Below, piece after piece: positions 59,707-64,000 of a DNA stretch of 64,000 nucleotides. The notes beneath the pieces were generated by a model. The model worked only from the letters and a program-made list of their open reading frames with translations, was not told where the DNA came from and did not search any database. Origin of the DNA: Paenibacillus_S vulneris (GTDB lineage: Bacteria > Bacillota > Bacilli > Paenibacillales > NBRC-103111); contig NZ_BAABJG010000055.1 in assembly GCF_039543185.1 (NCBI RefSeq), positions 310,001 to 374,000 of the forward strand, given 5' to 3'. Position 1 is the stretch's first letter. Each line of letters begins with the position of its first letter. The position numbers and the translations under genes are program-made.

Positions 59707-60495
59707 TTACTTATCCCCGTCAAGTAGATTACCCAGACCGCCGAGAATACTGCCTTCTTCTTTACGTCCGCCTGCTCGGGATGCCGATACGATTCGGTCC
59801 GCCAATCGGCTGAACGGAAGGGATTGAATCCATACCCGGCCAGGTCCCTTGAGCGTAGCAAAGAATAGCCCTTCCCCGCCGAAGACCGCGGTTTTGATCC
59901 CTTTAACGAATTCGATATCGTAATCCACGTCCTGGGTCATCGCGACCAAGCAGCCCGTATCTACCCGTATCATCTCTCCAGGCGACAGCACCTTCTCACA
60001 AATCGCTCCGCCGGCATGAACGAAGGCCATTCCGTCCCCTTCGATCTTCTGCATAATAAAGCCTTCCCCGCCGAAAAAGCCGGCTCCCAGCTTTCTCTGC
60101 AGCTCGATTCCGATAGAGACTCCCTTAGCCGCGCATAAAAATGAATCCTTCTGGCAAATCAGCTTGCCGCCAAGCTGCGACAAGTCCATCGGCAAGATAT
60201 GGCCCGGGTATGGCGAGGCAAAAGACACCCTTTCCTTCTGGTATCCATGATTGGTGAAGACGGTCATAAAGAGACTCTCTCCCGTTAACAACCGTTTACC
60301 GGCCCCGAACAGCTTGCCTACGAAGCCTTTGTTCTCCTCACTGCCATCGCCGAAGATGGTTTGCATTCGAATGCCGGCGTCCATCATCATCAAGCTGCCT
60401 GCTTCAGCTACGACACTCTCGTTCGGATCGAGCTCAATCTCGACGTACTGCATCTCCGATCCCATAATCCGGTAATCTATTTCATGAGCATTCAT
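59707..60495 (-). CDS. AIM24/TIGR00266-family protein
   Basis: 262-residue protein of the AIM24 family (TIGR00266), built of repeated beta strands. Signature stretches: VVAEAGSLMMMDAGIRMQTIFG near 35-55, KRLLTGESLFMTVFTN near 70, KGVSIGIELQRKLGAGFFGGEGFIMQKIEGDGMAFVHAGG near 130-168. The ATG at 60495 with GGAGGGATT ahead is the start; the frame opens six codons earlier. Function of bacterial AIM24 proteins is not well defined. It lies between a thioesterase gene and the Cys-rich gene in one direction. Confidence 0.87.
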   Translation of the reverse strand: MNAHEIDYRIMGSEMQYVEIELDPNESVVAEAGSLMMMDAGIRMQTIFGDGSEENKGFVGKLFGAGKRLLTGESLFMTVFTNHGYQKERVSFASPYPGHILPMDLSQLGGKLICQKDSFLCAAKGVSIGIELQRKLGAGFFGGEGFIMQKIEGDGMAFVHAGGAICEKVLSPGEMIRVDTGCLVAMTQDVDYDIEFVKGIKTAVFGGEGLFFATLKGPGRVWIQSLPFSRLADRIVSASRAGGRKEEGSILGGLGNLLDGDK

Positions 60496-60554
60496 TGTGG
60501 TAATCCCTCCCATTTTACTATACCATACCTCAACGAACGGCGCATCGGGATCGT

Positions 60555-61043
60555 TTAATGGGAGTTATTATCCCTCTCCGCCTTGCGTTTTTTTCTTGCC
60601 TGATAGCGCTCTTCCGCACTATCGAACAAACGCCGCTCTTCATCGGTTTCCGGGATTACCGCAGGCACCGGCGTCGGTTTCCCTTGGTCATCAAGGGCGA
60701 CAAACGTTAGGAAGGACGTCGCCGTCGTCTTGCGTTCCCCTGTAAACAAGTTTTCGGATTCCACTTTCACGAAGACCTCCATAGAGCTTCGATGGGTCCA
60801 GGATACGTAAGCTTCCAGCATAATAGCCTCTCCGACCTTGACAGGCGCCAGAAAATCCAGACTATCGCTTGAAGCCGTCACGACTCCCCTTCTTGAATGG
60901 CGCATGCTGGCAATGGTGGCTATCTTGTCGATATAGCGCATGACAATACCGCCGAACATGGTGCCATGGTAATTCGTATCGGACGGGAAAATAATGTCCG
61001 TCATCGTCGTACGTGACATCCTTGCCGGTTTTGCTTCACTCAT
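60555..61043 (-). CDS. Acyl-CoA thioesterase, YkhA/hotdog type
   Basis: 162-residue hotdog-fold thioesterase that hydrolyses acyl-CoA. The YkhA/YciA signature DTNYHGTMFGGIVMRYIDKIA is at about 22-42, followed by GVVTASSDSLDFLAPVKVGEAI. The C-terminal basic tail (ERYQARKKRKAERDN) is typical. GGAGG is 7 nt ahead of the ATG at 61043. It sits between purT and the AIM24-like gene. Confidence 0.9.
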   Translation of the reverse strand: MSEAKPARMSRTTMTDIIFPSDTNYHGTMFGGIVMRYIDKIATIASMRHSRRGVVTASSDSLDFLAPVKVGEAIMLEAYVSWTHRSSMEVFVKVESENLFTGERKTTATSFLTFVALDDQGKPTPVPAVIPETDEERRLFDSAEERYQARKKRKAERDNNSH

Positions 61044-61087
61044 AGCTGTTCCTCCAGACGGTGGCAAGTGGTGTTCTGTTCTGTAAC

Positions 61088-62266
61088 TTAGTTGTAAATC
61101 AGCTTCAGCTTGCCCGCGGCTTCGGCGGCCACACGGCGGGCCTCTTCTGTATCTTCGGCCGAACTCAACGCCACAGCCATTCTTCTGCCAACCTTCGTCT
61201 CCGGCTTGCCGAATACGCGCACCTGGGTATTCGGAAGCTTCAACGCTTCTTCTATCCCTTCAATTCTAAAGGTCTGATGCTCCTCAGCCGCTTTTAACGT
61301 ATGCGATGCGCCAGGCGTCAGCAAGCGGATTGTAGGGATCGGAAAACCAAGGATTGCCCGGACATGCAGAGCAAATTCGGACAAATCCTGAGTAACCATG
61401 GTAACCATGCCCGTATCATGAGGTCTTGGGGAAACCTCGCTAAAATAGACCTGATCCTTAGCCAAAAACAGCTCAACACCATAGATCCCTGCGCCTCCGA
61501 GAGCATCTGTAATCGTCTTGGCTATGTGCTGTGCCTCAGCAATCTGCTCTTCGCTCATTGGATGCGGCTGCCAGGATTCGATATAGTCGCCGTCCTTTTG
61601 GACGTGACCGATCGGCGCGCAATAAGCGGTTCCTGAGACGGAACGAACCGTCAGCAGCGTGATTTCGGATTCAAAATGGATAAACTGCTCTACGATTACT
61701 CTTGTTTTCTTGGCGCGTCCGCCCTCCATCGCGTAATTCCAGGAAGACTCCACCTCATCGAGCGAACGGCAGACGCTCTGTCCTTTACCAGACGAGCTCA
61801 TAATCGGTTTAATGACGCAAGGCGTTCCGATTTTGGCTACGGCTGCCTTCAGCTCCTCCAGACTATCGGCGAACTCGAATTGCGCCGTAGGAAGCTTTAA
61901 CGTTTCCGCCGCCAGTCTGCGGATACCTTCACGATCCATGGTCAACCGGGCTGCCGTAGCTGTAGGAACGACCCGGAAGCCTTCCTTCTCCAGCTCTACC
62001 AGCACATCCGTCGCAATAGCTTCGATCTCAGGGACAATCAGATCGGGTCTTTCCTTCAAAATCAAATCGCGCAGCTGTTCCCCGTCCAGCATGTTGATAA
62101 CATAAGAACGGTGGGCTGCCTGCATGGCCGGCGCATTGGCATAGCGGTCGACGGCTATGGTCTCGACACCCAGTCTCTGCGCCTCAATGACAACTTCTTT
62201 GCCCAGCTCGCCAGAGCCTAGGAGCATCATTCTACGAGCTTGTCCTGATAATGGTGATCCGTACAT
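61088..62266 (-). CDS. purT: Formate-dependent GAR transformylase
   Basis: 392-residue ATP-grasp enzyme that makes formyl-GAR from formate, ATP and GAR, a folate-free alternative to PurN in purine synthesis. The N-terminal domain starts MLLGSGELGKEVVIEAQRLG, the ATP-grasp core has VIKPIMSSSGKGQSV near 155 and the metal-binding region VELFLAKDQVYFSEVSPRPHDTG near 270-292. The ATG at 62266 has GAGGAAGG ahead; the frame opens 15 codons earlier. It is followed by the thioesterase and AIM24-like genes in the same direction and may share their transcript. Confidence 0.93.
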   Translation of the reverse strand: MYGSPLSGQARRMMLLGSGELGKEVVIEAQRLGVETIAVDRYANAPAMQAAHRSYVINMLDGEQLRDLILKERPDLIVPEIEAIATDVLVELEKEGFRVVPTATAARLTMDREGIRRLAAETLKLPTAQFEFADSLEELKAAVAKIGTPCVIKPIMSSSGKGQSVCRSLDEVESSWNYAMEGGRAKKTRVIVEQFIHFESEITLLTVRSVSGTAYCAPIGHVQKDGDYIESWQPHPMSEEQIAEAQHIAKTITDALGGAGIYGVELFLAKDQVYFSEVSPRPHDTGMVTMVTQDLSEFALHVRAILGFPIPTIRLLTPGASHTLKAAEEHQTFRIEGIEEALKLPNTQVRVFGKPETKVGRRMAVALSSAEDTEEARRVAAEAAGKLKLIYN

Positions 62267-62324
62267 TGTTATCCTTCCTCTCAACCCTCGAATACTTGCA
62301 TCCGACTTCAATTTTTTTTCTAAA

Positions 62325-64000
62325 TTAGAGCTGGTTCATGAGCAGTTTGCGGAGCAGCGGTCCAAGCTGGTCGGTAATCCCCGATACATCCGGCACCAGA
62401 ACGCTGAATCTGCCATAGATGTTTCGCATCGTTTCCCGTTCGGTATCCTTCACAGCACCGCTGCCCAAAAAGACGCTGACCACCTCGACCCCCGTTCTTC
62501 TCGCTTGTAGAACGGCTTCACAGGTATCGATGATCCCGTCCTCGTGATAATCCGAAGCTGAGGGTTCTCCATCTGAGAACACAAGCAGCACCTTCTGCTT
62601 CTCGGAGCGCTTCATCAGCCGCTCGACAGCAATCCGAATCGAATATCCGTCTCTATTATCCTGCTCCGCTTGCAGCTGAAGCAGCTTGGGACCTGCCGAC
62701 GTGTCATGCAGACTGCGGTCAAAGTCCGTTATGATATGAAAGACATTCGGACTCTCCTTGTCCGTGACCTTATCTGCGTCTTCCCAGAAGCCGATGATTT
62801 CATGCGGAACGCGCAAGGAACGAAGCGACTCATGAAACAATGCGATGCCCCGATGCGTCTGCTCCATTTTATCATACATGGAGGCCGAGCAGTCGATAAG
62901 AAGGCAAAAAACGGCATCGACCTCCATGGAAGGACTGTTTTTTTTATAAAATAATCTGGGAAGAGGCTCCCACGCGGCGCGGACCAGCTTTTTGCCCAAT
63001 CTGCCTGTCAGAAGCTCGTTGCGCGGCGCTATTCTTTTCTGCTCCATGGTCATTCGGATCGTCTTCTTCAGCTTGTTCACCATCGGCGTTACTTCCCGAA
63101 GCACTTCATCGTATTGGAGACGCGATTTCGTATCTGGACTTTCAGCGTCTCTGTACACAGGGACTGCCTTGCGATTCAATCTCCCGTAGGGGTCGCCCTT
63201 ACCGGCAAATCCGGTATCGAGACGATCCAATGCCTGAGGCTTGGGCGGCTCAGGCTCATTGCGGCTCGACGCCTGAGAGGAGCCTTGGACAATCCCCAAG
63301 GCCTGATCTCCACTATCCGCTTCGCGTACGTGATCACTGATTAGGCCGGATTTGGAGCCCTGCTCGATATCGAAACGAAGCAGACTCTCGTCCTGTTTCT
63401 CGGTTTCGCGGTGCCAGTTTGGCAGTCTTTCCCCCTGCTCCGGCTTATCCTCTCTCGAATCCTTGGGAAGCTCGGTGTGACTTTTCAGCTTTTTCTTACG
63501 CTTCAATTCGCCTATGTATTCCCAGGATAACGGCTGATCGGTGCCGCTGTGCAGCTGCAATGAAAAGTATTGAGCCCTTGAGTCGCCTTCTAAGGCATTG
63601 TCCCTCTCCAGATGGTCCATGAGTCTACGGCAGCTTTGTGCGGCTTGCTTGGTGCTCTCCATTGTCCTGACAGCGTACAGCAGCTCCTCCATGAACTCCC
63701 GGTGCTCTGATCTGAATCCGTCCGGGATATAGAGCTCTTTCGAATCATTACTATGGAGAGCGGAGGCGAAGCCGCAAAGCAATGCATCCGCCTCCTCCCG
63801 GCGATCCCGGTGCATATCCCGCTTCGCAGAGTAATGCTTGCCCAGAATCCGGGTACGCAGGTCAAACCCCGCCGCAGTCCCCGGCCTATGCTTCCTGCAT
63901 AAGGTCATCAGCCTGGCCTCCTCACACATGGCAAGCCACTGCTTGGCCAATTGCGGGAGCTTCGCAGTCCGGGTCCAATCTATATAACCTGCAATAACAT
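62325..64000 (-). CDS. VWA-domain protein, 5' end outside the window
   Basis: At least 558 residues; the frame stays open to the window edge (upstream of the TTG at 63950 it reads ...VIAGYIDWTRTAKLPQ), so the true start is not seen. The N-terminal half is helical and charged with a long low-complexity acidic/basic linker (about 150-290 of the visible part). The C-terminal 200 residues are a von Willebrand A domain with FCLLIDCSASMYD (DxSxS, here DCSAS), and VLLVFSDGEPSA later. It resembles CobT/NorD-type VWA subunits that partner a MoxR ATPase; that partner would be off the right edge. It precedes purT by 58 nt. Confidence 0.82.
   Translation of the reverse strand, partial: VIAGYIDWTRTAKLPQLAKQWLAMCEEARLMTLCRKHRPGTAAGFDLRTRILGKHYSAKRDMHRDRREEADALLCGFASALHSNDSKELYIPDGFRSEHREFMEELLYAVRTMESTKQAAQSCRRLMDHLERDNALEGDSRAQYFSLQLHSGTDQPLSWEYIGELKRKKKLKSHTELPKDSREDKPEQGERLPNWHRETEKQDESLLRFDIEQGSKSGLISDHVREADSGDQALGIVQGSSQASSRNEPEPPKPQALDRLDTGFAGKGDPYGRLNRKAVPVYRDAESPDTKSRLQYDEVLREVTPMVNKLKKTIRMTMEQKRIAPRNELLTGRLGKKLVRAAWEPLPRLFYKKNSPSMEVDAVFCLLIDCSASMYDKMEQTHRGIALFHESLRSLRVPHEIIGFWEDADKVTDKESPNVFHIITDFDRSLHDTSAGPKLLQLQAEQDNRDGYSIRIAVERLMKRSEKQKVLLVFSDGEPSASDYHEDGIIDTCEAVLQARRTGVEVVSVFLGSGAVKDTERETMRNIYGRFSVLVPDVSGITDQLGPLLRKLLMNQL

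Overview
The window looks like chromosomal DNA of a Paenibacillus-type Bacillota (inferred from gene content and style; no rRNA or tRNA is present to confirm it). Pointers are strong AAGGAGG-type ribosome sites with frequent TTG/GTG starts, YesM/YesN-type two-component pairs beside Lpl-type sugar ABC transporters, an S-layer-homology protein, a YtxJ bacilliredoxin, HelD, a Zur/CobW pair and base composition near half GC. It is ordinary housekeeping and accessory DNA; I see no prophage, CRISPR array, tRNA, rRNA or intact transposase.

Layout. 1-2.3 kb: end of a sulfate ABC operon (cysT, sbp), with hairpin repeats at the left edge. 2.3-4.2 kb: Zur and a CobW-type zinc GTPase behind a clear Zur box, next to a folC fragment. 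4.4-6.5 kb: a TIM-barrel glycosidase-like protein and a haemolysin III (PAQR) membrane protein. 6.6-9 kb: topoisomerase III. 9-15.6 kb: a sugar ABC operon (two permeases, lipoprotein binding protein, response regulator, histidine kinase) with an internal cre-like site and an intercistronic terminator. 15.7-25.6 kb: HelD, larE with a 2-hydroxyacid dehydrogenase, a PAS-GGDEF-EAL protein, glutathione peroxidase and a RavA/ViaA-like pair. 25.7-33.2 kb: stress and small-metabolism genes (PPOX protein, Cu/Zn SOD, GNAT, nitrilase, methyltransferase, a 48-residue peptide, two oxidoreductases) and an AraC regulator broken by a frameshift. 33.3-46.2 kb: a second topoisomerase III, TIGR01777 epimerase, SLH-VWA surface protein, polysaccharide deacetylase, MarR regulator, and a 1,708-residue pseudokinase-ATPase-GAF-histidine kinase. 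46.2-56 kb: esterase/YtxJ/phosphoesterase operon, a 244-bp foldback element, and a five-gene ABC export or lipoprotein-remodelling operon whose second ATPase carries an AbrB-like tail. 56-64 kb: a second YesMN-type pair, then purT, thioesterase, AIM24-like and Cys-rich genes, and a VWA protein cut by the window edge.

Most worth a second look: the foldback element at 47996-48239, the giant kinase with degenerate catalytic residues, the ABC operon with the AbrB-tailed ATPase and large secreted partner, the RavA/ViaA-like pair, the orphan larE, the split GNAT/nitrilase, and the frameshifted AraC gene. I did not find a clearly new defence or mobile system.
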